Under the pieces are notes generated by a model. That model made no database searches, was not told where the DNA came from, and saw only the letters and a list, made by a program, of their open reading frames with translations. A program made the position numbers and the translations under genes. A stretch of DNA of 64,000 nucleotides. Origin: Gemmatimonas sp. (lineage in GTDB: Bacteria; Gemmatimonadota; Gemmatimonadetes; Gemmatimonadales; Gemmatimonadaceae). Numbering within the stretch: the first letter of the stretch is position 1; each line of letters starts with the position of its first letter. The stretch is taken from positions 1 to 64,000 of the forward strand of contig JAAVWC010000003.1 in the NCBI GenBank assembly GCA_023910675.1. Direction: 5' to 3'. Of this stretch, positions 54,548 to 63,838 are shown one piece after another.

Positions 54548-55324
54548 GTGCAGCTATCTGTCGCCGCCGGTACCGATGTCGGTCGTATTCGGGCAGGCAA
54601 TGAAGACAGTCTCTATGCGGACGCCGATCAGGAGCGCGGGCTCTTTATCGTTGCGGATGGCATGGGTGGACACGCCGCTGGCGAAGTTGCCAGTGAAATG
54701 GCGGTCCAGATTGTCGCCCGGGATCTGACCGATGTTCGTGACCTCAATGGACACGACGCCGGCACGCGAATGGCCGAAGCGCTCAAAGCAGCCAACCGCG
54801 CCATTTACGAACGCACCATTCAGGAAGCCGACAAGCAGGGAATGGGGACCACGGCCTCCTGCCTGATGATGGGGCAGGGACGCTACATCGTCGGCCATAT
54901 CGGTGATTCTCGGGTGTATCTGCTTCGTGATGGGGGCTTCCGTCAGATCACAAAAGACCACTCGTACGTGCAGGAACAGGTCGACGCCGGCTTCCTGACC
55001 CCTGAGCAGGCCCGCTATCACCCCTACAGCAACGTGATCACTCGTTGCGTTGGCGCCAACGCCGTGGTCGAAGCCGACGTGCTCACCGGCGAACTGCAGG
55101 CCGGTGATCTGTACCTGGTGGCCTCCGACGGCCTTACCGGCATGGTCGAAGACCCCCAGCTCAAAAAAATCCTCGAGTCCAATCAGACGCCCGGCCGCAT
55201 GGTCGATGCGATGATCACGGAGGCCAATCGCCGTGGTGGGCTCGACAACATCACGGCCATTGTCGTGCAGGTCGTCAAAGTCACGGGCGTCGCCACGGGC
55301 GAAATGCCCGCGATCCTTGGCTGA
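54548..55324 (+). CDS. PP2C-family serine/threonine protein phosphatase
   Basis: 258 residues, Stp1/PrpC-like size. Metal-binding Asp residues lie in RAGNEDSLYAD, LFIVADGMGGHAAGE, YLVASDGLTGMVEDP and RGGLDNITAIVVQ; GTTASCLMM and HIGDSRVYLLRDG are also diagnostic. Removes phosphate from Ser/Thr targets of Hanks-type kinases in the cytoplasm. No kinase gene is adjacent. Followed by coupled small genes. Confidence 0.95.
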   Translation: MQLSVAAGTDVGRIRAGNEDSLYADADQERGLFIVADGMGGHAAGEVASEMAVQIVARDLTDVRDLNGHDAGTRMAEALKAANRAIYERTIQEADKQGMGTTASCLMMGQGRYIVGHIGDSRVYLLRDGGFRQITKDHSYVQEQVDAGFLTPEQARYHPYSNVITRCVGANAVVEADVLTGELQAGDLYLVASDGLTGMVEDPQLKKILESNQTPGRMVDAMITEANRRGGLDNITAIVVQVVKVTGVATGEMPAILG

Positions 55325-55529
55325 GGAGTCCGTCGGCGGGATTGCCGAGCTGTACCTCGGCAACCTGCTGTACGCCCTCGAGCGGTGCGCGCTCTCCCTC
55401 GAATCCGACGGGAAGTCGCTCGACGCCGCGTTTTATCGTGGAATTGGCCGGAAGCTCGCGGAGGCGCACGGCCGTGCGCAGGCCGCGTCCCGTGGAGAAA
55501 GCCCATCAGCACCCGGAGCCTCGTCATGA
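55317..55529 (+). CDS. Small helical protein coupled to phosphatase and thioredoxin-like genes
   Basis: 70 residues if TTG 55317 is the start (within the phosphatase stop region); no ATG is available in frame. ELYLGNLLYALERCALSLES and AFYRGIGRKLAEAHGRAQAA are protein-like. Its stop overlaps the next ATG (ATGA). Unrecognised. Confidence 0.45.
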   Translation: MAEESVGGIAELYLGNLLYALERCALSLESDGKSLDAAFYRGIGRKLAEAHGRAQAASRGESPSAPGASS

Positions 55530-56239
55530 AGCATGTTCGTCGTCGTGTGAGCCTGTGTGCCGTTGCCGGCGTGCTGGCCTCGGTGGTTGCCTCGCAAGAG
55601 GCGTTTGCGGCCGTTCCCTGCGGCGACGGATTGCCGCCCATGTTCCGCCCGGCGGCCGGCGCGGTGCGGGCCGACAGTACGCTGGGCGCCTTGCATGCGA
55701 GTGGACAGACCTTCACCGACTTCGTGGCGGCCGCCAAGGCGCGTCGTGAGGGGTGGGTGAAGCTTGCGGACAGCGCCGAGGTCGCCGCTCCAGTCGCGGC
55801 GCGCGCCAAGGCCGCGGCGGCGGGCGGCTCGTGGCGCCTGTTGGTGGTGGCGATCGACGCCTGCGGCGACTCGATGAACACCGTCCCGTATGTGGCCAAG
55901 GTGGCCGCGCTGGCGGGAGTGGACCTTCGCATCGTCCTCCCGTCGGTCGGCCGACCCGTACAGGAGAGTCACCGGTCGCTCGACGGCCGTGTGGCCACGC
56001 CCACGTTCGTGCTGATCGACGCGGCGGGGAACGAGCGCGGCTGCATCGTGGAGCAGCCGCGCGCGCTGCGCGAATGGTCGGCTCCGGCGCGCAGTGCCGT
56101 TAGCCTCGATTCGGTGCACGCCGGCATTCGCGCCTTCTATGCCGCCGACAAGGGCGCGGCCATCGCCATGGAAACGGCCGAAATGCTGGAAGCGGCGCGT
56201 GCCGGTCGCGTACACTGCGATCGCGGCACGGCGCGCTGA
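55526..56239 (+). CDS. Secreted thioredoxin-fold protein with CGDS in place of CxxC
   Basis: 237 residues from ATG 55526 with signal peptide LCAVAGVLASVVASQEAFA. A thioredoxin-like core reads WRLLVVAIDACGDSMNTVPY, then VDLRIVLPS and the cis-Pro loop VATPTFVLIDAAGNERGC. The usual active site CxxC is CGDS, so only one Cys remains there. Periplasmic. Last gene of the phosphatase unit. Confidence 0.75.
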   Translation: MKHVRRRVSLCAVAGVLASVVASQEAFAAVPCGDGLPPMFRPAAGAVRADSTLGALHASGQTFTDFVAAAKARREGWVKLADSAEVAAPVAARAKAAAAGGSWRLLVVAIDACGDSMNTVPYVAKVAALAGVDLRIVLPSVGRPVQESHRSLDGRVATPTFVLIDAAGNERGCIVEQPRALREWSAPARSAVSLDSVHAGIRAFYAADKGAAIAMETAEMLEAARAGRVHCDRGTAR

Positions 56240-56250
56240 GCGCACCCCGG

Positions 56251-57531
56251 TTACACCAGAAGCGCTCCCCCCGCATCGAGACGCGCGCGCACTTCGGCGG
56301 CGTCCATGCGCAGCACCGACAACACCCGCTCTGACGGAACTGGTGCGCGGTTGGCCGTGAGCACGCGGAGCCGGCGGGCGCTGCGATAGAGTTCATCGCT
56401 CAGGCGCGGCAGGTTGAGCGCGCCTTCCCATCCGTCGGCGGTGAGGTGCACGACGCGCCCGTCGCGGCGCTGCATAGGGATGTCCACGCCAAGCATTTGT
56501 GTCTTGGCCGGATAATCGAGCAGCACGGCGCCCTGCGGAAGCTGCAGCTCGCGCGCAAAGGCATCCTCCACGCGACGGGTGAGGGTGTAGTCGCTGGAGA
56601 TCCACTCACCCACGTCGTCGCCGAGCGTGGCTGCGGGGCATTCGTACGCCCGCTTGTGCAGTCGGCGCACTCGAATGGCGTCGAGCAACGTGCGCGCCTC
56701 CGGCACGAGCCCCGGCGTGTCGAGATGGACAAGCAACCCTTCGTCGGTGAATCGCGCGACGCGATCGGCGGCCACCGCGCCGGTATCGATCGCAACGGCC
56801 ACGAGGCGCTTGTACATCGCGGTCGCACTGCGCACGGCGTGATGCCAATACACGTTGCGGTACATCTGGTACTTGGCGAAGAGCAATGACTCGAGTGCCG
56901 ACAATCCTTTTTCGTGCACGCCGATACCCGGCGCTTCATTGGGCAGCGTGACGACGACGAGCGAATTGAGCAGCCGGTCGACATCGATCTCGCCGTACGG
57001 CACGCCGCACATGGTGGCGTCGCGCTTGAGATACTCGATCTTGTCGAGATCGATGGAACCCGAAATGAGCCCCTGCAATGCATGGGTGCTGCGCCCGGTG
57101 ATGAGCGCGAACACGTCGTCTGGTGCGTCGTTTCCGAGATGGGCGCGCAGACACGCTCCGATCTCGCCATCCGTCACCAGCGGACGCGCGACTTCCTCGT
57201 GGTCGGTCACGCCGATTTCTTCGAGGGCGTGCGAGAACGGGTAGTGTCCCACGTCGTGCAGCAGCGCCGCCGCCCGCACGATTTGCTGCTCGCGTGCGGA
57301 AATCCCCTGCAGCGCACCACGTTCATCGAGCAAACGCAGCGCCATGCCGGCCAGGTGCCACGCGCCGAGGGCGTGTTCGAAGCGGGAGTGGGTCGCGCCA
57401 GGATAGACCAGAAAGGCCAGCCCGAGCTGCCGCACATAGCGCAGCCGCTGCATGACCGGCGTTTCAAGCAGCGCCAGCGCCAACGGGTCGAGACGGATGT
57501 TGTTCCACAGAGGATCGCGCAGAATTTCCAT
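56251..57531 (-). CDS. HD-superfamily phosphohydrolase (SAMHD1/YwfO-like)
   Basis: 426 residues. RLRYVRQLGLAFLVYPGATH then SRFEHALGAWHLA provide the first His, AALLHDVGHYPFSHALE the HD pair, and SGSIDLDKIEYLKRD the last Asp. This is the order of the dGTPase-like branch of HD proteins. Relatives hydrolyse nucleotides; the substrate here is unknown. Convergent with the thioredoxin-like gene, 11 bp apart. Confidence 0.9.
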   Translation of the reverse strand: MEILRDPLWNNIRLDPLALALLETPVMQRLRYVRQLGLAFLVYPGATHSRFEHALGAWHLAGMALRLLDERGALQGISAREQQIVRAAALLHDVGHYPFSHALEEIGVTDHEEVARPLVTDGEIGACLRAHLGNDAPDDVFALITGRSTHALQGLISGSIDLDKIEYLKRDATMCGVPYGEIDVDRLLNSLVVVTLPNEAPGIGVHEKGLSALESLLFAKYQMYRNVYWHHAVRSATAMYKRLVAVAIDTGAVAADRVARFTDEGLLVHLDTPGLVPEARTLLDAIRVRRLHKRAYECPAATLGDDVGEWISSDYTLTRRVEDAFARELQLPQGAVLLDYPAKTQMLGVDIPMQRRDGRVVHLTADGWEGALNLPRLSDELYRSARRLRVLTANRAPVPSERVLSVLRMDAAEVRARLDAGGALLV

Positions 57532-57851
57532 GCGCGAAAGATATGCGCGGTGTGCGTCAGTGGCGCGTCAGTCGGTGCGTCATTCGTGGTGCCGTCGAGT
57601 GTGGCCTGTCCGTTCGTATTCGCGACTCAGGGCTGGTGTGCCCAGAATGCCGAGTCAATTCATCTGGATGCGGTCGCCGCCGTCTCGTCCCCAGCGCGAA
57701 GTGGGCCGAGTCGCAGGTTTAGGGAAATTCACAACGAAAATCGTGCTCGACGCATTAATGCCACATGCAGTGCATTGCACTAAACGGCAGGCGCGCGCAA
57801 GGCGTTCGCGAAGTTCTTAACGAACGCCCGAAATCATTCGTCTCACTCGTC
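57532..57851. other. Intergenic region before the outer-membrane receptor gene
   Basis: No gene is supported. It should hold the divergent promoters of the HD phosphohydrolase and the receptor. A small perfect palindrome, AGTGCA-T-TGCACT, lies at 57769-57781 about 70 bp upstream of the receptor start and could be an operator. Confidence 0.4.
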
Positions 57852-60800
57852 GTGACTACTACATCGCTCATTTTTCGCCGCCTGGCGTGCGTATTGACTG
57901 TCTGTCTGGCCTTTGCGGTCAGCGCGACATCCGCCGGGGCGCAGCAGATCGACATCATCCGAGGGCGCGTCCTCGGCACGGACACCCTCCCCATTCCTAA
58001 CGTGCTCGTCACGGCGACGACGCTCAGCGGGAATGTGAGTCGTACGGCCCGGACCGCCGCCAACGGCCGCTACACCATCTCGTTCCCTGGTGGTGAGGGC
58101 GATTACTGGATCACCTTCTCCGGCATCGGCCTCTCGCCGCGTCGTTATCAGGTGAAGCGCACGGCCGATCAGGAAATCCTCATTGCCGATGCGCGCATGG
58201 CGCCGGCGACGATCACGCTCGACGCCATGCAGATCACGGAGCGGGCGGCGGTGTCGCGAAGTGACACGGTCTCCGACGTCGGTGGGACGGAAAAGAGTGT
58301 CAGCGACGAGACGGCCGGGTTCCTCAACGCCGAGCAGATGGGTGACCTCGCGGCCATGGCGTCGGCGATTCCGGGTGTGCAGCTATTGCTGGGTGCTGAC
58401 GGTGCGGCCGATGCCTTCTCGGTGTTCGGCTTGGGCGGCGACCAGAACAATACGCAGCTCAACGGCCTCAACTTCGGTGATGCGCAGGTGCCGCGCGATG
58501 CTGGTGTGATGACGTCGCTCAACACGTCGCCGTACGATGTGTCACGCGGTGGCTTCTCCGGTGGCCAGCTGCAGGTGCGGACGCGCTCGGGCTCGAACTT
58601 CGTGTCGCGTGGACTCAGCGGCAACTTCGTATCGCCGCAGTTGCAATGGCTCGATCGCATCGGTACGGCCACGGGGCAGCAGTTCACGAACATGTCGCTG
58701 GGCGGTTCGGCGGCTGGTCCGATCAAGCCCGACCAGCTCTTCTACAATACGTCGTTCCAGTTCGATCGTCGTCTACAGGATCTGCAAACGCTGTTGAGCA
58801 CGAACACCGATGGTTTCGCCGCCTCAGGTGTGTCCGCCGACTCTGTTGCCCGTTTGCTCGACATTCTCGGCACCGATCAGATCCCGGTCACGATGCCCGG
58901 CTACGATCCGCGTCGTATTCGCACGACGCTGAATACGCTGAACAGCTTCGACTGGGTGCCGCAGAATTCGTCGCGCGGCAGCACGTACGCAATTACGCTC
59001 TCGGCCAACTTCAATCGCACGTCGCCCGTCGGCGGCGGCGGTGGTTTCGGTGGATTCGGCGGTGGTGGAAGCAGCCTCATCACGCCCTCGCGCGACGGCA
59101 CGCGCACCAACTGGGGCGGGTCGGCGCAGGCGCGTCACAGTGGCCTGCTCGGCTGGAAGGGGATCTTCAGCGAAACGACGGTGGGGTACAGCACCAGTCG
59201 TAGCGACGGCGAGCCGTTCTTTTTCCTGCCGTCCGGCAACGTGCGTGTGAACTCGCAATTCGGCGACGGCTCGGCGTCGGTGAGCAATCTGCAGTTCGGT
59301 GGCAGCAACGCACTCAATAATGCCAATTCGAACAGTACGCTGGCGGGCAACAACACCATGTCGTGGTTCTCGGCCGACAACCGTCACCGTGTGAAGTTCA
59401 CCACCGAAGTGCGGCGCGACGAGTTCAGCTCGCTCTTCAACTTCAATGAGTTCGGGTCGTATAGCTACAACACGCTGGGTGACCTCGAAGCCAATCGCCC
59501 GGCGTCGTTCACCCGCCTGCTTTCGCCGCGCACGCGGGTCGGTAGTCAGTACGTAGCGGCCATGTCGATGGGTGACGCTTGGCGTCCCACAAACGACCTG
59601 CAGGTACAGTATGGCGTGCGTGTCGACGGAAACCATTTCAACATGGGTCCGCAAACAAACCCAGATGTGCTGGCGCGTTTCGGATATGACAATGCCGAAG
59701 TCCCCAACCGTTTGTACGTGAGCCCGCGTCTCGGTTTCTCGTGGACCGTTGGTCAGGCTGATCAGCTCACGTTGTTGCCGGGCATGGTGCGCGCTCCTCG
59801 CGCCGTCATTCGTGGCGGTATCGGTCTCTTCCAGAACACGCCAGGCACGCAGCTCATCTCGAACGCCATCGACAATACCGGTCTTCCCACTGGACTGCAG
59901 CAGCTCACGTGCGTGGGAGCGGCTACGCCAATCCCCGATTGGACGTCGTTTGCGGCGGACGTGAACAACATTCCGCGTACCTGCGCCGACGGCACGAACG
60001 GAACGGTGTTCTCTAACAGCTCGCCGAACGTCACCCTCTTCCTCCCAGATTACTACGCGCAGCGCTCATTGCGTGGTAACCTCGGCTGGCAGGGGCCGGT
60101 TCTCAAGAACCGCTTCAATTTCTCCGTTGACGCGACGTTCTCGCGCAATCAGCGCCAGCAGGGTGGCATCGATATCAATTTTCCGAACGTTCAGCGCTTC
60201 TCGCTTGCGAATGAATCGGGACGTCCGGTTTACGTGACGCCAGGTGCCATTGTCTCCACTACGGGTCAGGTGGCGTGGCGCGAAGCGCGCCTCTTTCCGC
60301 AGTATGGTCGCGTATCTGCGCAAACGTCGGAGCTTGAGTCGGAAAGCAAGCAGGTGAGTGCATCGCTTCGTCCGATTCTGGTGAACTCGCGGTGGGGATG
60401 GAACCTGTCGTACGTTCTCGCGGATGTGCGTGAACAGTTCCTTGGTTTCAACAGCACGGTCAACACTCCGCAGGGCATTGAGTGGTCGCGTGGTTCAAAC
60501 TTCTCGCGCCACCAGATTCAGTATCAGGTGAGCTACAACGCATGGGACGCGGTCCGTATCTCTTGGTTTGGCAACTTCCGCTCGGGTGTCTATTACACGC
60601 CCACGGTAAATCAGGACATTAACGGCGACAGCTATGGCAACGATCGTGCGTTCGTGTTCGACCCTGCGGCAGTGGCGGACCCGGCGCTCAAGGCGGGCTT
60701 GGAGAACTTCTTGGCGACTGGCACGCGTGAGGCCACGGCGTGCCTCCGCAGTCAGCTCGGTCAGTTCGCAGGGCGGAATTCGTGTCAAGGTCCTTGGACG

Positions 60801-61610
60801 ATGTCTGGCAACCTGAACGTTCGGTTCAATTCACTCAAGCTCGGCCTCCCGCAGCGAGTCTCGTTTGAGTTCCAGGTTCAGAACCCGCTTAACGGTATCG
60901 ATCGCCTCATCAATGGCGAGTCGGGATTGAAGGGGTGGGGCGCTTTTGCGAGCCCACAGAACAATGGCGCACTCCTCTTCGTGCGCGGCTTCGATCCCGT
61001 GACAAGCAGCTACAAGTACGAAGTGAACGAGCGCTTCGGGAGCACCCGTCCAAGTCAGACGACGCAGCGTTCGGCACCGGTCACGTTCACGCTGCAGATG
61101 CAGTATGATCTGTCTCCAACTCGTGAGCAGCAGCAACTCATGCAGCAGCTCGATCGTGGCCGCAGCCGCCCGGGGAACAAGCCGAGCCTGCAGCAGCTTC
61201 GGCAGACAGCAAACGTGGGCATCCTCAACCCCATGCAGCAGATCCTGCAGCAGGCGGACACCCTCAAGCTCACGCGCAAGCAGGCCGACAGTCTCGCCAC
61301 GCTCAATCGTCTGTACGTGCTAAAGAGCGACAGCATCTGGACGCCAGTCGCGCGTTTCCTCGCCGACCTGCCGGACAAGTACAACCATGATGCTGCTTAC
61401 GATCGCTACCTGCGTGCTCGTGAACTGAGCATTGACGTCTTGATCAAGGTCGCCCCGGGCATCAAGGACCTACTGACGCCGGAACAGTTTCGAATCCTGC
61501 CCGCGGCACTCGTGCCGTTCATGGACAAGCGGAACCTGCAGGGCATTCGCTCGGGTACTGCTGGTGGGAACCGCTTCATGGGCGGTGGCATGGGCGGCCG
61601 AGGCCGTTGA
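57852..61610 (+). CDS. Large outer-membrane receptor-like protein with CarboxypepD_reg domain
   Basis: About 1252 residues from GTG 57852 (an ATG at 57765 is also in frame). Signal peptide LACVLTVCLAFAVSATSAGAQ. Residues about 30-110 form a carboxypeptidase regulatory-like domain (GRVLGTDTLPIPNVLVTATT, TAANGRYTISFPGGEGDYW). A plug-like region (AGFLNAEQMGDLAAMASAIPGVQLL, NNTQLNGLNFGDAQVPRDA) and a long beta-barrel follow. The C-terminus adds an unusual helical, Gln-rich tail (QQLMQQLDRGR). Typical of TonB-dependent or OmpA-like importers; a TonB box is not visible. Confidence 0.88.
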   Translation: MTTTSLIFRRLACVLTVCLAFAVSATSAGAQQIDIIRGRVLGTDTLPIPNVLVTATTLSGNVSRTARTAANGRYTISFPGGEGDYWITFSGIGLSPRRYQVKRTADQEILIADARMAPATITLDAMQITERAAVSRSDTVSDVGGTEKSVSDETAGFLNAEQMGDLAAMASAIPGVQLLLGADGAADAFSVFGLGGDQNNTQLNGLNFGDAQVPRDAGVMTSLNTSPYDVSRGGFSGGQLQVRTRSGSNFVSRGLSGNFVSPQLQWLDRIGTATGQQFTNMSLGGSAAGPIKPDQLFYNTSFQFDRRLQDLQTLLSTNTDGFAASGVSADSVARLLDILGTDQIPVTMPGYDPRRIRTTLNTLNSFDWVPQNSSRGSTYAITLSANFNRTSPVGGGGGFGGFGGGGSSLITPSRDGTRTNWGGSAQARHSGLLGWKGIFSETTVGYSTSRSDGEPFFFLPSGNVRVNSQFGDGSASVSNLQFGGSNALNNANSNSTLAGNNTMSWFSADNRHRVKFTTEVRRDEFSSLFNFNEFGSYSYNTLGDLEANRPASFTRLLSPRTRVGSQYVAAMSMGDAWRPTNDLQVQYGVRVDGNHFNMGPQTNPDVLARFGYDNAEVPNRLYVSPRLGFSWTVGQADQLTLLPGMVRAPRAVIRGGIGLFQNTPGTQLISNAIDNTGLPTGLQQLTCVGAATPIPDWTSFAADVNNIPRTCADGTNGTVFSNSSPNVTLFLPDYYAQRSLRGNLGWQGPVLKNRFNFSVDATFSRNQRQQGGIDINFPNVQRFSLANESGRPVYVTPGAIVSTTGQVAWREARLFPQYGRVSAQTSELESESKQVSASLRPILVNSRWGWNLSYVLADVREQFLGFNSTVNTPQGIEWSRGSNFSRHQIQYQVSYNAWDAVRISWFGNFRSGVYYTPTVNQDINGDSYGNDRAFVFDPAAVADPALKAGLENFLATGTREATACLRSQLGQFAGRNSCQGPWTMSGNLNVRFNSLKLGLPQRVSFEFQVQNPLNGIDRLINGESGLKGWGAFASPQNNGALLFVRGFDPVTSSYKYEVNERFGSTRPSQTTQRSAPVTFTLQMQYDLSPTREQQQLMQQLDRGRSRPGNKPSLQQLRQTANVGILNPMQQILQQADTLKLTRKQADSLATLNRLYVLKSDSIWTPVARFLADLPDKYNHDAAYDRYLRARELSIDVLIKVAPGIKDLLTPEQFRILPAALVPFMDKRNLQGIRSGTAGGNRFMGGGMGGRGR

Positions 61611-61665
61611 TCATCATGCCGAAGATCCTGATGTTTTTTCGAAGCACACTTCAATGGGTACTCCC

Positions 61666-63288
61666 ATGAACAGTTTTTCTCGGACGGCGCTCTGGAGCGC
61701 AGCGGGAGTCGTTCTCTCCGCAGCAACTGCGGTGGCGCAGAATGCGCCGCCGGCGGCGCCCGCCGTACAGGTGCCAGTTCGCGACGTCTCCGCGGTCATT
61801 TCCCGTTCGGCTCAGCCGCTGACGAGTGCCACGATGGTGCGTGCACTCAGCGATGGCTCGGTGTTCGTGAACGACGTGCAACGTCGTCAGCTGCTCAAGT
61901 TCGATGCGTCGCTCAAGAACGCGTTGGTGGTGGCCGACACCGCCCCGGGTGGTCTCATGCCGTACCCGCAGCGCCCCATTGGGCTGCTGCCGTATCTCGG
62001 TGACTCCACCATTGTAGTAGATGCGTCCACGCTGTCGCTCGTCGTGGTCAACAAGGACGGCAAGACAGCGCGCATCATGGCGTCGCCGCGCCCCAACGAC
62101 ATCAACACGCTCAGCGGCGCGAACCTCGGCTCGCACGCCTTTGATGCCAAGGGGCGTTTGTACTACCGCCAGGGTGGGCAGGGCGGTGGGCCTGGCGGCG
62201 GTGGGGCCATGGGCATGATGTTCGGCGGTGGCAATGACCGCGGCGGAAACCGTGGCGGTCAAGGCGGGCAGGGCAGCAACAACACCGCGCGTCCCGCCAA
62301 CACGCAGAACCGCGGCGAGTTCGGTGGCGCTCCGCCGGGCGCCGCCGGTGCAGGCGCCGGTGGTGGCGATCGTGGCGGGCAGCCGTTTGGCGGCCCCGGC
62401 GGTCGCGGCTTCAACCCGGCCAGCCAGCCCGATTCCGTGCCCATCGTGCGCGTCGACTTCGACACACGCAAAGCCGACACGGTCACGTATGTGAAGGTGC
62501 CGAAGAACGAAACGGCCATGACGCGTGGCGAAGACGGCTCGACGCGCATGACCATCAAGATCAATCCGCTACCGCAGGCCGATGACTGGGCGCTGCTCAG
62601 CGACGGCACCGTGGCCGTCATGCGGGTGCTCGACTACCACGTGGACTACTATCGTCCCGATGGCAGCCATGTCGCGTCGGAGAAGCTGCCCTTCGACTGG
62701 AAGCGCATCAGCGACGAAGACAAGACCAAGCTCGTCGATTCGTTGCAGACGATGGCCAAGATGGCCACCGATCGTATGGGTGCCGGCGGTGGTGGCGGTG
62801 GCTTCCGCATGTCGTTCGAGCCCATCGGTGCCGACAAGCTGCCCGACTATTACCCGCCGGTGCGTCAGGGCTCGAGCATCGCCGACATGAGCGGCAATCT
62901 GTGGGTGGTGCCAACTACCTCGAACCTGTCGGCGCAGCTCGCGCAGTCGTTCATGGGCGGTCGTGGTGGCCCGCCAATGGGGGCCATGGGTGGTGCCCCG
63001 GCTGCGGGGGCCGCTGCAGGGGCCGCTGCCCGAGCTCCACGTGCGCCTGGCGCGGCACGCGATTCGACGCGTCAGGGACCGCCGCCGGCAGCCATGATGG
63101 CGATGGTTGGTGCCATGATGAATCAGCCGCCGCTCGTGTACGACGTGATCTCGCCAGACGGCAAGCTCTTGCAGCGCGTCAAGCTGCCGCCGGGACGTCA
63201 GGTCGTCGGTTTCGGGCCCGGTGGAATCATTTTTGTCACGGCACGCGAAGGCCGTCAGATGTTCCTCGAGACGGTGAAGCTGCAGTAA
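61666..63288 (+). CDS. Secreted Gly-rich protein with probable beta-propeller
   Basis: 540 residues from ATG 61666 (ATG 61654 possible). Signal peptide TALWSAAGVVLSAATAVAQ. Propeller-like segments (DGSVFVNDVQRRQLLKFD, GDSTIVVDASTLSLVVVNKDG, LLSDGTVAVMRVLDYHVDYYRPDG, DMSGNLWVVPTT, VISPDGKLLQRVKLPPG) are interrupted by two low-complexity Gly/Arg/Asn- and Ala/Pro-rich inserts (about 170-275 and 425-480). It follows the receptor gene by 55 bp on the same strand and is probably its partner. Confidence 0.8.
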   Translation: MNSFSRTALWSAAGVVLSAATAVAQNAPPAAPAVQVPVRDVSAVISRSAQPLTSATMVRALSDGSVFVNDVQRRQLLKFDASLKNALVVADTAPGGLMPYPQRPIGLLPYLGDSTIVVDASTLSLVVVNKDGKTARIMASPRPNDINTLSGANLGSHAFDAKGRLYYRQGGQGGGPGGGGAMGMMFGGGNDRGGNRGGQGGQGSNNTARPANTQNRGEFGGAPPGAAGAGAGGGDRGGQPFGGPGGRGFNPASQPDSVPIVRVDFDTRKADTVTYVKVPKNETAMTRGEDGSTRMTIKINPLPQADDWALLSDGTVAVMRVLDYHVDYYRPDGSHVASEKLPFDWKRISDEDKTKLVDSLQTMAKMATDRMGAGGGGGGFRMSFEPIGADKLPDYYPPVRQGSSIADMSGNLWVVPTTSNLSAQLAQSFMGGRGGPPMGAMGGAPAAGAAAGAAARAPRAPGAARDSTRQGPPPAAMMAMVGAMMNQPPLVYDVISPDGKLLQRVKLPPGRQVVGFGPGGIIFVTAREGRQMFLETVKLQ

Positions 63289-63306
63289 GCGGTTGTAGCG
63301 CTGAAT

Positions 63307-63349
63307 ACCACGAAGCCCCCGATGCGACAGGCATCGGGGGCTTCGTGGT
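63307..63349. terminator. Long perfect hairpin after the Gly-rich protein gene
   Basis: A 19-bp perfect stem (ACCACGAAGCCCCCGATGC with its complement) around loop GACAG, 19 bp after the stop codon. No T tail, but the stability and position suggest it ends the receptor operon transcript. Confidence 0.75.
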
Positions 63350-63425
63350 GTGCGCAAAGGCAAGGGCGATTGGGTCGCCTGCTGTCTTCGGGGTGCTTGG
63401 GGTCGAGGCCTTGGTCGTGGCGGAA

Positions 63426-63709
63426 GTCGGGGCACAGCCACGACAGTCTGGGCACTGACACCACCGTCGGGGCACTGCCACCACGGTCGGGGTCCCGGCC
63501 GGGTCTGGCGCTACGCTGCGCTGGCGCGTCGGAGTCGGGGCTCAATTGTCGCGGTCGGGGCTGCCCCGACACGTTATCCCCGACCCCGACGCGCCAGCGC
63601 CGCGCCGCGCCAGACCCGACCAGGACCCCGACCGCAGGTAGACCCCGACTGTAGTGGCAGTGCCCCGACCGTTGTGGCAGTACCCCGACTGTGGTTGCAG
63701 TACCCCGAC
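63426..63709. repeat. Giant imperfect palindrome made of 20-bp tandem units
   Basis: The left arm has GTCGGGGCAC-type units starting at 63426, 63446, 63466 and 63486, exactly 20 bp apart. The right arm has the complementary CCCCGAC at 63643, 63663, 63683 and 63703, also 20 bp apart. Between them the inner arms (GTCTGGCGC to GGCGCGTCGG near 63505-63540 and their complements near 63580-63615) also pair, and the centre holds GTCGGGGC-TGCCCCGAC. No gene is supported across 63289-63838. Confidence 0.85.
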
Positions 63710-63755
63710 CCCGACCGCAGCCGGGACCCAGACCACAAAAAGTGACCAACACCAA

Positions 63756-63786
63756 GAAGGGCCGGCGCAATGTGCGCCGGCCCTTC
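63756..63786 (-). terminator. Terminator of pckA
   Basis: A 14-bp perfect stem (GAAGGGCCGGCGCA/TGCGCCGGCCCTTC) with loop ATG, about 55 bp beyond the pckA stop. On the minus strand it is followed by TTGGTGTTGG and, further on, TTTTT. Confidence 0.75.
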
Positions 63787-63838
63787 CGTCTCTCCTCGTC
63801 TCTAGCGAACAAACCTGAGTCAGAAATTTCGAAATGGT

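Noticed and set aside
63421-63710. CRISPR array
   Set aside because: The 20-bp units are contiguous, lack spacers and are inverted between the two arms, so they form a palindrome and not an array.
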